In this document: piece by piece, positions 42,447-51,703 of the stretch | Layout of the letters: each line of letters begins with the position of its first letter | Numbering within the stretch: position 1 is the stretch's first letter | Assembly (NCBI RefSeq): GCF_000255555.1 | Contig: NZ_AGRW01000042.1 | Coordinates: 1-64,000 of the forward strand | DNA: 64,000 nt | Origin: Treponema saccharophilum DSM 2985 | Lineage (GTDB): Bacteria; Spirochaetota; Spirochaetia; Treponematales; Treponemataceae | Reading direction: 5' to 3' | The notes under the pieces: model-generated | Seen by the model: only the letters and a program-made list of their open reading frames with translations | Databases searched by the model: none | Told to the model about the DNA's origin: nothing | Made by a program: the position numbers and the translations under genes

Positions 42447-43040
42447 ATGGGTACAATTGTTACAAATGAAATCAAAGTCGGCACAGCTTTTATGTGCGAA
42501 AATGAACCGCTCATCGTTCAGAAAAAGCTTGGCCAGAAGGGTGGCCGCCAGGGTATCACAGTCAATCTCCGCGTAAAGAATATTGTAACAGGTTCGACAA
42601 AGGACCTCGGTGTTGATGCCGGCGATAAATTCCAGGAAATCGAGCTTGAGAAGAAGGCCGTGAAGCTTTCTTACGTCGACGGTGAGGATTACCACTTCAT
42701 GGACGAGAACTGGGAAGAAGTCGTCCTCTCGAAAGAGGATTTGGGCGACAATGCCGGTTACATCAAGCCGTCTGAAGCGGAAGGCGACGATGACGACTAC
42801 GCCCTCGAAATCACATACTACGAAGGAAAGGCTGTCGGTATCGACCTCCCCATCAGGATTACGCGCAAAATCACTTACTGCGAGCCTGGAATCAAGGGCG
42901 ACACGTCAGGAAAATCATCAAAGCCCGCTACATTGGACACGGGAATCGAAGTGATGGTTCCGCTTTTCTGCAACACTGATGACCGCATCGTCATCGACAC
43001 ACGCGACGGCTCATTTGTCGAGCGCGCGAAGGACAAATAA
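42447..43040 (+). CDS. efp: Translation elongation factor P
   Basis: Relieves ribosome stalling at polyproline. 197 residues with the three beta domains of EF-P. The modified loop reads GQKGGRQGI with Arg34 where lysine-type EF-Ps have lysine; arginine here is the hallmark of EarP-dependent EF-P, which fits the two earP genes on either side. GAAAGGAA upstream serves as ribosome site, and a strong terminator follows. Confidence 0.97.
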   Translation: MGTIVTNEIKVGTAFMCENEPLIVQKKLGQKGGRQGITVNLRVKNIVTGSTKDLGVDAGDKFQEIELEKKAVKLSYVDGEDYHFMDENWEEVVLSKEDLGDNAGYIKPSEAEGDDDDYALEITYYEGKAVGIDLPIRITRKITYCEPGIKGDTSGKSSKPATLDTGIEVMVPLFCNTDDRIVIDTRDGSFVERAKDK

Positions 43041-43118
43041 TCAATCTGAATATGTCATCGGGGCTGTCCGGAAATCGTGCAGGCGCATGTTTCCGACGGT
43101 CTCGGTAACAGCGGAAAC

Positions 43119-43151
43119 GCCCGGGCTGGAAAATGTCCCGGGCTTTTTTTT
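43119..43151 (+). terminator. efp terminator
   Basis: GCCCGGG / CCCGGGC stem around an 11-nt loop, followed by eight T. Confidence 0.92.
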
Positions 43152-43161
43152 GCCGTTTTGC

Positions 43162-44283
43162 CTATTCGAGCGACTCGATGTAGTCGAGCAGATGGTTCAC
43201 GAGGTCGCCGTTTGCGAGAAGCGACTGCGTGAAATTCATGAACCCGTCGGCAAGGCTTATAGCGGCGGCCGATTTCAGAAGCTCGCGCAGATTGTCGGAA
43301 GCCGCATCGCTGTCCGGTGCCGACGTCGTGTTGTACCATTTCCAGAAAATCGAGAGAATCGCGAAGTCCGCGCCGCAGAAATGGCGCCTCATCCGCTCGA
43401 GGAGGGCGTCCACTTTGACGAGCTGGTAATCGTCATCCAGAACTGGCGCGTGCCAGACGAACGGCTTTCCCGAAAGGCAGGCGCGCGCGAGCGAATCCTC
43501 GCCCCGCACGAACGAGAAGTCGGCCGCCTTGATGAGCGCGTCCCACTGCTCCTGCGGGAGGAACGGCAGCTCCTCGACCTCGAACGGCTTGTCGGCTTCC
43601 GTCCACGCTTTCATGAACGGGCTGTGGTTCTTGCTGTTCGCGAGGAGAATCCGCACGGGTTTTCTCGTCGTCGACTGGAAATCGGAAATCGCCTTTACAA
43701 TCGAGGTGAAATCGCGCTCATACGAGGAGACGAGAATGTCGAACGTCTTTCCCGTCCCGACGGAAAGCTGCCGCGCGAACTGGCTTTCCGCGTCGTGCGC
43801 TATTATCAGGCCGCCCGTCTTTTCCGTGAACCCCGGCATGAAATTTATCTTGTGGACGCACGCCTTGCGCGTTCCGCTCTTGAGAAGGTGGAATTCCTCC
43901 GCGTACTGCTCTGCCGTCAGGTTGTCGATGCTCACAATCTGGATTGTCTCGGTGAAATTCTTGGAGAAGAGCCGCTTTTCGAGCCACGCGGGGCGGCCGC
44001 AGTGGAAGCATTCGAGGATGATGCCGAGCTTTGGGGGAATGATGATGTCGGCGTCCCATGCGATGAGCTGCCAGGTCGAGCCGTTGAACACGATGTCCTG
44101 CGTCTTTTTTAGCGGATCGGCAGCCCTGCATATTTCATGGAACGAGCCGAGGTCGGAGACGACAAGCGTCAGGTGCATTTCGGGCCTGCATTCCGAAAGC
44201 TTCTTTGCGAGCCTGTATACGATGCCGATGTCGCCGAAATCGTCGGCAGCCCTGCAAAGAATCATCACTTCGTTTTTATCCAT
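43162..44283 (-). CDS. earP: EF-P arginine rhamnosyltransferase EarP, copy 2
   Basis: 373 residues, clearly homologous to the product at 41170: DDFGDIGIVYRL with Asp14 and Asp18, LECFHCGRPAWL, VSIDNLTAEQYAEEFHLL, FMPGFTEKTGGLI and FVRGEDSLARA with Glu262. All residues expected for catalysis are kept, so it looks functional. It is convergent to efp and GC-rich like the core genome. GGAGAAA precedes the ATG. It could be the ancestral copy, with 41170 acquired or diverged. Confidence 0.9.
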   Translation of the reverse strand: MDKNEVMILCRAADDFGDIGIVYRLAKKLSECRPEMHLTLVVSDLGSFHEICRAADPLKKTQDIVFNGSTWQLIAWDADIIIPPKLGIILECFHCGRPAWLEKRLFSKNFTETIQIVSIDNLTAEQYAEEFHLLKSGTRKACVHKINFMPGFTEKTGGLIIAHDAESQFARQLSVGTGKTFDILVSSYERDFTSIVKAISDFQSTTRKPVRILLANSKNHSPFMKAWTEADKPFEVEELPFLPQEQWDALIKAADFSFVRGEDSLARACLSGKPFVWHAPVLDDDYQLVKVDALLERMRRHFCGADFAILSIFWKWYNTTSAPDSDAASDNLRELLKSAAAISLADGFMNFTQSLLANGDLVNHLLDYIESLE

Positions 44284-44392
44284 GTATTTCTCCGTTCCTT
44301 TCCGATTGAGCCTATCGTAACGCCTGCCACCATAAAGTGCAAACGGACTTTTTAGAATCGGGGCCGAAATTGCATCTGAGGAAAACAGCGGG

Positions 44393-46600
44393 TCAGAATC
44401 TGATTCCGAGTCGGAAATTCGGGGCGACGGACACTCGCGTGCTTCCGATTCTGTGCTGCCCCAAATCGCATTCCCGCCTGCAGTTCTCGAACGCGTCGTC
44501 GTTCTTTCCGTCTATCCGGAAATCGAACCCCGCCGCGGCGAAGAACTGGAATCGCCGGTACGGTTTGTACGAAAGCGAGAGCCGGACCGACGGAACCGCG
44601 GCGACGAATCCGTGCTTGCCGTCGCCGCCCGTCCGCCAGAAAAGCCGTGCGAGCGCGTCTGTTCCGAAATAAATGCTTCCGAAAATGCATTCCTGATGCC
44701 CGATTCCCGGCGCAAGCTCGGCGCACTTGTTCATCGTCAGCGGCGACTGCGACGTCGTTGCGAGCGCGTATATGTCGTGGCACCCCGCGAGAATCCCGAA
44801 ACCGAATGCGGCGTCCGCGTTGACAGTTATTTCCGGCTGAATTAAAGGCGTCCGCTGCGGGTATATTTTCGCGCGTCGCACCGTTTTCCGCATCTCATTT
44901 CCGGAAAGCGTTTCCGCCGCGACCGTTTCCTGCGCCACGGTGACCGCGCCCGCGCCGAATTCGTATGCGCGGAACCGCGACGGATGCAGTTTCGTCTTCG
45001 GGCACGTTTCCGTGTGGACTCCGCAGGCATCGTACTTTTCGATTTCCGTCGGGATGATTGCGGGAATCAGCCCCGCGTTGTAGACGACGACCGTGAAATC
45101 CTCGTTTGCGGGGAATCCGATGACTGTTTTGTTGAAGAACGAGAATGCCGCGACGGGGTTTCTGATGCTCTTGAACTGGACAAGCCCGTCCTTGATGAGC
45201 GCGAGCCGCTCGCCGTTTTCGTCGAAGACCGCCGCATCGTAATGACGACCGAGCGAAATCTGGCTGCTTCCCATCTCGGAGAATGCCTCGCTCCCGTCAA
45301 GCGCGACCATCCACGCGAGGTACGACTCGCAGGCGTGCATGTCGACGAGCGCGTCCGTCGTGTAGTTTATGAGCCCGTCCGTCTCTTCGTTTATCATCTC
45401 CGCGATTGCCGCCATCAGGAACGAGCTTCCCCCTGACGCGCCGATGTCCTCCGGCAATGTGTCGGTCTCCGTTTCATCGGCGGGAAAATCCTCCTCGTCC
45501 CCGATTTCAGCCTCGTCTTCGGGAAACACTTTGAGGAAAATGGACTCTGCCTTTTTCCTGAGCCCGAATATCGGCGCGTAGTATTCCGGGACGTCGTCGT
45601 ACAGCGAGGTGAGGACGCGCGAGACCTGCGCCGGGATGAACGGGCCCGTCCTGAACGGGGAAAAGTCCCGCCCGAGAAATCTGCGGTAGATTTCGTTCAT
45701 CCGCGGGAGGAATTCGTCCTCGTACCGTTCCTTTTTTGTGTTCCACGCGTTGACGAGCGCGCGCATCCGCCCGAATTTGCGGTATTTCCAGCCGTTCCTG
45801 TTCGGCGGGACTGTCGGAACGATGTCCTCCGCGTTGATGATGTTCCATATGAAGCCGAATTTTTCGTCGCCGCAGTTTTCGTCCGTCGTCACGTTGGGGC
45901 TTGCGAACGTGAAATCGTAGACGCGCGCCGTGTCGAAAATCCCGTCCGCTGCCATGCGCGCCCCGAGAAGGTTCGCGATTGCCGCGCCGCGCGAATGGCC
46001 CGTAATCAGGAAGAACGCATCTTTCGCGGGAATGCCTTTTTTCAGGAGGAACGTCATCAGCGCGTGATGAACCTGCTCCGCCGTGACGGAAAAACCCTCG
46101 TGGGTCGGAATCGGCTTTTTCGATTTGTCGCTTATGTTGAGGTTGGAAATCCATTCGTTCGCGTTGAGCGGCGTCCCGCGGATTGTCACGAACACGAGCG
46201 GGAATTCCCCATCGTCCGTCTTTATCGTCCTCGATGCGATGCTGAACGCTGCCTGGTCGTTTCCCAAAATCGGTTCGCCGTAGTCGATGTCGTAGTGCAT
46301 CTCGATGTCGGAGAAATCGACGCCGAGCATCGCGTAAATGTCTTCGATGATGTGCGGCTTTCCCGCGCTGTAGTCGTCGTACGCGACCTCGGAAAGAACC
46401 GCCGCAATCCGCGCAATGTCGTGGTCGTACTCGAACGAGGATTTCCGCCCGAACCATTCCTCGTTCCAGCCGACGTCGAGGGGAACCGGCTCCTCCCAGA
46501 CGGTTTCAAGTCCCGCGATGGGGAACGTTTTTCCCGCCGCGAGCGATGTCGCCAGCGCGAAAAGAAGCAGAAATGATGCGCGCGAGAATGCCGTCCGCAT
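44393..46600 (-). CDS. Secreted class 3 lipase with possible beta-barrel tail
   Basis: 735 residues with signal peptide MRTAFSRASFLLLFALATSLA. The lipase core has VFVTIRGTPL and the nucleophile elbow LITGHSRGAAIANL near residue 215, followed by the NAEDIVPTVPPN acid/His region typical of class 3 (fungal-type) lipases. The last ~150 residues alternate aromatic and polar residues (RLSLSYKPYRRFQFFAAAGFD) and end in Phe, like an outer-membrane strand. It could be a surface-anchored lipase. It follows htrA by 9 bases, with GAGGAGG as ribosome site. Confidence 0.85.
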   Translation of the reverse strand: MRTAFSRASFLLLFALATSLAAGKTFPIAGLETVWEEPVPLDVGWNEEWFGRKSSFEYDHDIARIAAVLSEVAYDDYSAGKPHIIEDIYAMLGVDFSDIEMHYDIDYGEPILGNDQAAFSIASRTIKTDDGEFPLVFVTIRGTPLNANEWISNLNISDKSKKPIPTHEGFSVTAEQVHHALMTFLLKKGIPAKDAFFLITGHSRGAAIANLLGARMAADGIFDTARVYDFTFASPNVTTDENCGDEKFGFIWNIINAEDIVPTVPPNRNGWKYRKFGRMRALVNAWNTKKERYEDEFLPRMNEIYRRFLGRDFSPFRTGPFIPAQVSRVLTSLYDDVPEYYAPIFGLRKKAESIFLKVFPEDEAEIGDEEDFPADETETDTLPEDIGASGGSSFLMAAIAEMINEETDGLINYTTDALVDMHACESYLAWMVALDGSEAFSEMGSSQISLGRHYDAAVFDENGERLALIKDGLVQFKSIRNPVAAFSFFNKTVIGFPANEDFTVVVYNAGLIPAIIPTEIEKYDACGVHTETCPKTKLHPSRFRAYEFGAGAVTVAQETVAAETLSGNEMRKTVRRAKIYPQRTPLIQPEITVNADAAFGFGILAGCHDIYALATTSQSPLTMNKCAELAPGIGHQECIFGSIYFGTDALARLFWRTGGDGKHGFVAAVPSVRLSLSYKPYRRFQFFAAAGFDFRIDGKNDDAFENCRRECDLGQHRIGSTRVSVAPNFRLGIRF

Positions 46601-46609
46601 GTTCCCTCC

Positions 46610-47920
46610 TCAATCGAGCTTCACGGAAAGCTTGACGTATTCGCCGTCCCTGTAGACCGTCACGCTCACGGTGTCGCCCGGATGCTTCGATTCGAGCGCG
46701 CTCATGTAGTCGGCGTACGTCGCGACCTGGACGGAATCTATCTGCGTGATGATGTCCCCGCCCAAGTTGAACGAATTCGATCGCGAGTAGCGCTGCCTGA
46801 CGGGGAACGTTCCTCCTCTGAGCCCCGATTTTTCCGTGGAGCTTTCCGCCGTGACCGCGCTCACGAGAATCCCGTTCGTTATGCGCACTTTTGAGAGACC
46901 CGCCGCCTGCCCCGCCGCTGAATTGATGTAGTTCGCGATTGTGCTGGACATCTGCACGGGCGTTATCGCGATTTTTCCCCTGTTGACCTTGCCGAACTGA
47001 ATCAGGTCGTTGACGACGCGCTGCGCCGTGCTGACGGGAACGGCAAATCCGAGCCCCGCCGAGCTTCCCGAATTCGAGATTATCATCGTGTTTATGCCTA
47101 TCATCTTTCCGTTCGAGTCGAGGAGCGGCCCGCCCGAATTTCCGGGGTTTATCGCGGCGTCGGTCTGAATCATGTTCCTGATTATCACGTTCGAGCTTTC
47201 CTGAATCGGGCGCCCGAGCCCGGAAATTATTCCCGTCGTCATCGTGCGCTCGAGCGCGAACGGGTTTCCGATTGCGATGACTTTCTGCCCGACCTTGAGG
47301 TTGTTGCTGTTCCCGAAGTCTATCGTTCGCAGCTCCTTTCCGTTCGGGTCGAATTTGAGGACCGCGATGTCGCTTTCGACGTCGGCGCCGACGACTTTAC
47401 CCTCGTATGCCGAGCCGTCCGCGAGGGAGATGTTTATCCTGCTCGCGTTCGATATCACGTGGACGTTCGTCACGACGTACCCGCGCTTGTCGATTATCGA
47501 GCCGGAACCGCTTCCGCCGTCCTCGAGCATCGGCTCGAAAAGCCAGTTGTACGCCATTTCCTGCGTCGTTATGTTGACGACTGCCTCGTTGCATTTTTTG
47601 TACACGGCGATGTTCTGCTGCTCGTCAATCGTGTATTTCGTCTCCGCGTTGGCGATTGTGGAGACCCGCGAGAGCAGGTTCTCGTATTTCTGCGAAAGCT
47701 CCGCGATTTTCTCGTTCTGCAAATCGGCTTCCGTCTTTTCGGGGACGATTTCGCTTTCCGCGGGGATTTCTGCGATTTCCGCCTCCGGAATTTCCGCATC
47801 GTCCGCCCCGTTTCCGCCGTTCCTGCCCGCGATTGTCAGCGGCACCGCCGCGATTGCGGCACCGGCTGCTATTCCGATGAGCGTGTTGCGCACCATCTCT
47901 CGTCTTGAATACAACTTCAT
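46610..47920 (-). CDS. HtrA/DegP-family serine protease
   Basis: 436 residues: N-terminal anchor RNTLIGIAAGAAIAAVPLTIA, a coiled linker, a trypsin-like domain with His in VTNVHVIS, Asp in ESDIAVLKF and Ser in NPGNSGGPL, then one PDZ domain (GGDIITQIDSVQVATYADYM). A periplasmic quality-control protease of DegS-like layout with one PDZ. The ATG at 47920 has no ribosome site but TATAAT lies 7 bases upstream of it on the minus strand, inside the T-run of the upstream terminator. Confidence 0.93.
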   Translation of the reverse strand: MKLYSRREMVRNTLIGIAAGAAIAAVPLTIAGRNGGNGADDAEIPEAEIAEIPAESEIVPEKTEADLQNEKIAELSQKYENLLSRVSTIANAETKYTIDEQQNIAVYKKCNEAVVNITTQEMAYNWLFEPMLEDGGSGSGSIIDKRGYVVTNVHVISNASRINISLADGSAYEGKVVGADVESDIAVLKFDPNGKELRTIDFGNSNNLKVGQKVIAIGNPFALERTMTTGIISGLGRPIQESSNVIIRNMIQTDAAINPGNSGGPLLDSNGKMIGINTMIISNSGSSAGLGFAVPVSTAQRVVNDLIQFGKVNRGKIAITPVQMSSTIANYINSAAGQAAGLSKVRITNGILVSAVTAESSTEKSGLRGGTFPVRQRYSRSNSFNLGGDIITQIDSVQVATYADYMSALESKHPGDTVSVTVYRDGEYVKLSVKLD

Positions 47921-47932
47921 GGGTTCGATTAT

Positions 47933-47964
47933 AAAAAAAAGCACTCCGTCGATGAAGTGCTTTT
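47933..47964 (-). terminator. Terminator after the DUF192 gene
   Basis: AAAAGCACT / AGTGCTTTT stem followed on the minus strand by eight T. The T-run merges with the -10 box of htrA. Confidence 0.85.
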
Positions 47965-47983
47965 GACGGGCGCTTTCCCGCGT

Positions 47984-48424
47984 TTAGAATGAAATCGTGT
48001 CGCCGACTTTTATTCCCGCGCGCGTGAACCATCCCTGCGGGACTTCGAGCGCGTACCGCACGCTTACCGTGCTGGAGACGTCCGCGAGGCTGTACGGCGT
48101 CATGTCGAATATGTCGCGGATTCTCATCGACGAGTCGATGTACGCGATTGACAGCGGGTGGGGCGTGTTCTTCATCCAGAACGAGAGAATCTGGTCTTTC
48201 TCGAAGACGAAAAGCATTCCCGTCCCGTCGGGGATGTCCTTCCGCTCCATGAATCCGTGCTGCCTCGTCTCGTACGTGTCGGCGATTTCTGCCGTCACGG
48301 ACACGCGCGTGCCGTCTGTCTTTTCGATTGTTATGGTCTTCGCGGGAAGTTTTTTTGCCGAGCATGAAAAAGCGAGCGCAAACGCCATAAAAATGACGGC
48401 GGCCGCCGATTTTGCCGTTCTCAT
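47984..48424 (-). CDS. DUF192 lipoprotein
   Basis: 146 residues; signal peptide with lipobox AFSCS, then the DUF192 core: TYETRQHGFMERKDIPDGTGMLFVF and LSFWMKNTPHPLSIAYID, ending in a beta-rich VRYALEVPQGWFTRAGI. Small exported beta-barrel fold of unknown role. It begins one base after the stop of 48426-48965, so the two are one transcript. Confidence 0.88.
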   Translation of the reverse strand: MRTAKSAAAVIFMAFALAFSCSAKKLPAKTITIEKTDGTRVSVTAEIADTYETRQHGFMERKDIPDGTGMLFVFEKDQILSFWMKNTPHPLSIAYIDSSMRIRDIFDMTPYSLADVSSTVSVRYALEVPQGWFTRAGIKVGDTISF

Positions 48425-48425
48425 C

Positions 48426-48965
48426 TCAAAGCCCCTTGAGGAATTCGTCTCTTGCCCGCTCCGCCGCAGTTTCCCGCACGGTCGCCGATTCCTTCTTCTG
48501 CTTGAACGCTTTAGCGTCGACGTATTTGAGCGAGAGCGGCTTTTCGAGCGAGAGCGTCACGGAATCAGATTTCCATACCGATTTTTTTGGGGAAATTTCG
48601 TCGGGGATTCCGTATTTTTCGCAAAGCTCCTCGAATACGGAATGGTAGTCCACCATCTCCTCGTTCAGGTTCAGCGTGATGACGGAAAGCTTCTCGTCCG
48701 AAAACTGGAACCAGCACCGCTCGAAGAACGAGTACACCGCATAAATCGTCGGGTCAGTCTCTATGACGGTCTCGTGGCTGCTCGGGGAAAGCGATACGTC
48801 CCTGTCGCCCCGGTACCCGAACTGGTGGTCGCTTTTGAGCGCGCTCTTTACGGAATCGACGTCCATCCCGAGCTTCACTTTCCCGTATCCGGAAGGAAGA
48901 GAGGCCGCCTGAAAGCACGCAATGAGCAGCGATGATGCCGCTATAATCAGTTTCCGCAAATTCAT
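48426..48965 (-). CDS. Exported protein, unknown function
   Basis: 179 residues with signal peptide MNLRKLIIAASSLLIACFQA. GKVKLGMDVDSVKSALK is the kind of phrase seen in small periplasmic BamE-like proteins, but no family is certain. Lys/Glu-rich C-terminal helix. Between the cNMP-binding regulator gene (18 bases upstream) and DUF192. Confidence 0.65.
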   Translation of the reverse strand: MNLRKLIIAASSLLIACFQAASLPSGYGKVKLGMDVDSVKSALKSDHQFGYRGDRDVSLSPSSHETVIETDPTIYAVYSFFERCWFQFSDEKLSVITLNLNEEMVDYHSVFEELCEKYGIPDEISPKKSVWKSDSVTLSLEKPLSLKYVDAKAFKQKKESATVRETAAERARDEFLKGL

Positions 48966-48983
48966 CGTTAGTCCTTGCCCCGC

Positions 48984-50222
48984 CTAGTGCTGCCGTTTGA
49001 GGAGGTTCTTCCTGTACGTCGCCGCGTAATCGATGAGCGTGGAGCATTTCTTTATGAGAATCTTGTTGTTCACAATCTTGAAGAAATTCTGGTTTATGAA
49101 TCTCTTGCTGTTGCGCGCCTGCTCGAGCTTCGTCAGCCCGCACATCGTCGCGATGTCGTTCGTGGTGAAGTTCGTCTGATACGGCTGCGCGAGCTGTTCC
49201 TCGGTAAAGTTGAGCTTCTCAATCTGGAGCGAGAGCATGTCGAGCATCTTCTGCACCAGGTCGTCCCTGATGAGGCTGTTCGAAAGCTGCCGCTGCATCG
49301 CCCAAAGCCTGTCGGAGAACGTCGTCGTGATTTTCGTAATCATCGCCGGGTTCGTCTCCGTTATCTTTATGAAGTTCGACATGCTGACCGCGGTGAGCTT
49401 GCAGTTCTCGTTTGCGATTGCCGACGCCGAGCGCAGGTCGTTGTTCAGGAGCGCCATCTCGCCGAACATGTCGCCCTGCTTCAGTATGGCGAGCGTCACC
49501 TCGGTGTCGTTCGTGACCTTCGAGATTTTTACAGAGCCTTCCTTGATGATGAACATCTCGGAGCCTGGCTGGAAGTCGGAGAAAATCATCGTTCCGCGCG
49601 GATAGGTGCGCTCCACCTCGTTCGTCGGCTCAAGGTAGACCGCCTTCGTCCCGCTTTTCTTTATCGCGAGGAACCGGTGCTTCGCGTCCTCAAGCCCCGG
49701 ACCGGGAATGTTCAGCTTCAGGTACTGGTAGTAGGCGAACAGCGCGACGTCGGTCTGGTCATCGTTGTCGTAGTGCTTGGCGAGGCTGTAAATCATCTCC
49801 GCCTGGTTGTCCCGCGCCTTCTTGTTCGTCGTCTGCTGCATGAGGATTTCGTTCAGCGCCTTCATCCTCTTTGAGAATCCGCGGATGATTTTGAGCGCGA
49901 CCGGCGTGTTTAGCTGAATCAGGTCCGGGTACTGCGACTTCCGCACGAGAATCGCGCTTACGTCGGTCATCGCGATTGCCGTCTCTATCTGGGTTTTGTT
50001 CGACATGCACGAAATGACGCCGATGAAGTCGCCGGGCCCCATCATGTTGAGGCTTTTCTCGCTCGACACCTCGTTGGCGTGGGTTACGTAAACCTGCCCG
50101 CTTTGTATTATGAAAAAGAAATCCGACTGTTTGTTCTCCTCCACAAGAAGATAGTCACCTTTTTTGAAGATTTTCGCTGAAAGTTGCAGCCTTGGTTTCT
50201 GTGTGTTCTGGATTGCTGGCAT
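48984..50222 (-). CDS. Protein with two cyclic-nucleotide-binding domains
   Basis: 412 residues. The first cNMP-binding fold (about 10-130) has KKGDYLLVEENKQSDFFFIIQSG and GPGDFIGVISCMSN; the second (about 205-330) has YPRGTMIFSDFQPGSEMFIIKEG and KQGDMFGEMALLNNDLRSASA, the latter close to the consensus phosphate-binding cassette. The C-terminal part (NFTTNDIATMCGL) resembles a winged helix as in Crp. Start 50222 follows GGGGAG. A Crp-like regulator, though the spirochaetal two-domain form is unusual. Confidence 0.88.
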   Translation of the reverse strand: MPAIQNTQKPRLQLSAKIFKKGDYLLVEENKQSDFFFIIQSGQVYVTHANEVSSEKSLNMMGPGDFIGVISCMSNKTQIETAIAMTDVSAILVRKSQYPDLIQLNTPVALKIIRGFSKRMKALNEILMQQTTNKKARDNQAEMIYSLAKHYDNDDQTDVALFAYYQYLKLNIPGPGLEDAKHRFLAIKKSGTKAVYLEPTNEVERTYPRGTMIFSDFQPGSEMFIIKEGSVKISKVTNDTEVTLAILKQGDMFGEMALLNNDLRSASAIANENCKLTAVSMSNFIKITETNPAMITKITTTFSDRLWAMQRQLSNSLIRDDLVQKMLDMLSLQIEKLNFTEEQLAQPYQTNFTTNDIATMCGLTKLEQARNSKRFINQNFFKIVNNKILIKKCSTLIDYAATYRKNLLKRQH

Positions 50223-50247
50223 AAAGCTCCCCGTATTTTTTTTATAA

Positions 50248-50280
50248 AACCCGTCCGGCAGCAAGGCATCGGACTGGTCT
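50248..50280. repeat. Dispersed palindrome, variant
   Basis: CCCGTCCGGCAGCAAGG then ATCGGACTGG, with GTCCG / CGGAC arms. Aligns with 59834-59866. Confidence 0.5.
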
Positions 50281-50493
50281 ATTGTGAACCGTGCAAAACA
50301 GCGTTTTCCATCGGCTCCCGTATTTATTCCCCCGAACAAGCCGGCGGATTGACTTTTTCCTGCGCATTCCGCACGTCTATCAAAGATAAACCCAAAACCT
50401 ATATTTTTGGATTTTTTCTAAAATCTGTATCCGCGCTATCGATTGCTCTGAATATCGGCATTTTTGTTTTCTCCATTTAGGACGGCTTTTCGC

Positions 50494-51462
50494 TCACGCG
50501 AACACGACCTCGCACTCAAGCTCGATTCCCGTTTTCCTGCGCACTTCCTCCCTGACAAGCTCAATCAGGGAGCGCACGTCCGCTGACGATGCCGTTCCGT
50601 TCGGGTTGATTATGAAATTCCCGTGGAAGTCGGCAACTTTCGCGCCGCCGATTTTCGTTCCCTTCAGCCCGCACTCGTCTATGAGCTTCCCCGCGATGAT
50701 TTCTTTTTCCGGGATGTTCTTGAATATGCTTCCCGCGCTCGCCGCCATGAAGTGCCCGCGCGCCGCCCGTTCCCCGAGCGCCTCCTGATAAATCCGCGTC
50801 ATTTCCTCGTCGCTTTTCGAATCGTCCTTCTCGAGCGTGAAGTCGGCGGAGAGGACGAGCTTCCCGCGCTGGAACGGGGAGCGCTTGTAGCCGAAATCGA
50901 TTTCGCTTTTCGTGTATTCCTTCAGCTTCAGGTCGTCGAGGTCGAGGTAGCGGACGGAAACGAGCCTGTCGCACGCGCTGAACCCGAAGCATGTCGCGTT
51001 CATCGAAACCGCGCCGCCGACCGTTCCCGGCAGCCCCGAAAATTTCTCGACGCCGAGCAGCTTCTCCTTCTTGCAGTGCGCGCAGATTGCGCCCCACGTG
51101 AGCCCCGCGCCGAACCTGAGCGTGCATTCGCTTTTTCCGATGCTCATCGCCTTCCTGTAAAGCCCTTGCGCCGCGCTTTCGACGCGCTCGATTCCCCGGA
51201 TTGTCTTTGTCGAGATGACGGCGAAGTCAATCTTGTCGCCCGCGATGACGTTGCTTCCTCCTCCCAATATGAAAAAGGGAATTCCCCCCTGCGTGCAGTA
51301 AGTCACCGCGAACACAAGCGACTCCTCGTCCTCCGGCTCGAGGAATATCGGGGCGTCGCCGCCGACGCGCATCGTGGTGTGCTTGACCATCGGCTCGTCG
51401 GTCTTGATGTTCCCCCTGAACCTCGCCCTGAAATAGTCGTTGAAAGAAATCTGTGAAACCAT
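50494..51462 (-). CDS. murB: UDP-N-acetylenolpyruvoylglucosamine reductase
   Basis: FAD enzyme that completes UDP-MurNAc synthesis. 322 residues: KHTTMRVGGDAPIF, FILGGGSNVIAGD, FSGLPGTVGGAVSMNA, and the catalytic serine in AASAGSIFKNI, with FIINPNGTASSADV near the C-terminus. TATAAT (51470-51475) ends 7 bases before the ATG at 51462 and no ribosome site exists, so the mRNA is probably leaderless. Upstream open frame is not coding. Confidence 0.95.
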   Translation of the reverse strand: MVSQISFNDYFRARFRGNIKTDEPMVKHTTMRVGGDAPIFLEPEDEESLVFAVTYCTQGGIPFFILGGGSNVIAGDKIDFAVISTKTIRGIERVESAAQGLYRKAMSIGKSECTLRFGAGLTWGAICAHCKKEKLLGVEKFSGLPGTVGGAVSMNATCFGFSACDRLVSVRYLDLDDLKLKEYTKSEIDFGYKRSPFQRGKLVLSADFTLEKDDSKSDEEMTRIYQEALGERAARGHFMAASAGSIFKNIPEKEIIAGKLIDECGLKGTKIGGAKVADFHGNFIINPNGTASSADVRSLIELVREEVRRKTGIELECEVVFA

Positions 51463-51656
51463 GGCGTCCATTATAACGAACATTTCGAGAATCGTAATCG
51501 AAAAGCCGCCCGCGCGCCCGTTTTTTTTGCGCCCCGTGCCGGCATTTTTGACGCGGAATTTCGGATTGCGGCGGCCCGCCACGCGCGTTTGCGCCCCGTG
51601 CATAGCGATTTTTTTTTGCGATTGATGTAGAATCATCATCCGACAAACGATATTAC

Positions 51657-51688
51657 GGCGGCTTCTTGAGCAAACGGAGATGGCCGCC
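51657..51688 (+). promoter_or_regulatory. Hairpin in the cysS leader
   Basis: GGCGGC (51657-51662) pairs with GCCGCC (51683-51688) just before the GGAGGAG site. No T-box motif is seen. Confidence 0.4.
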
Positions 51689-51703
51689 TTCCGGAGGAGA
51701 TAA

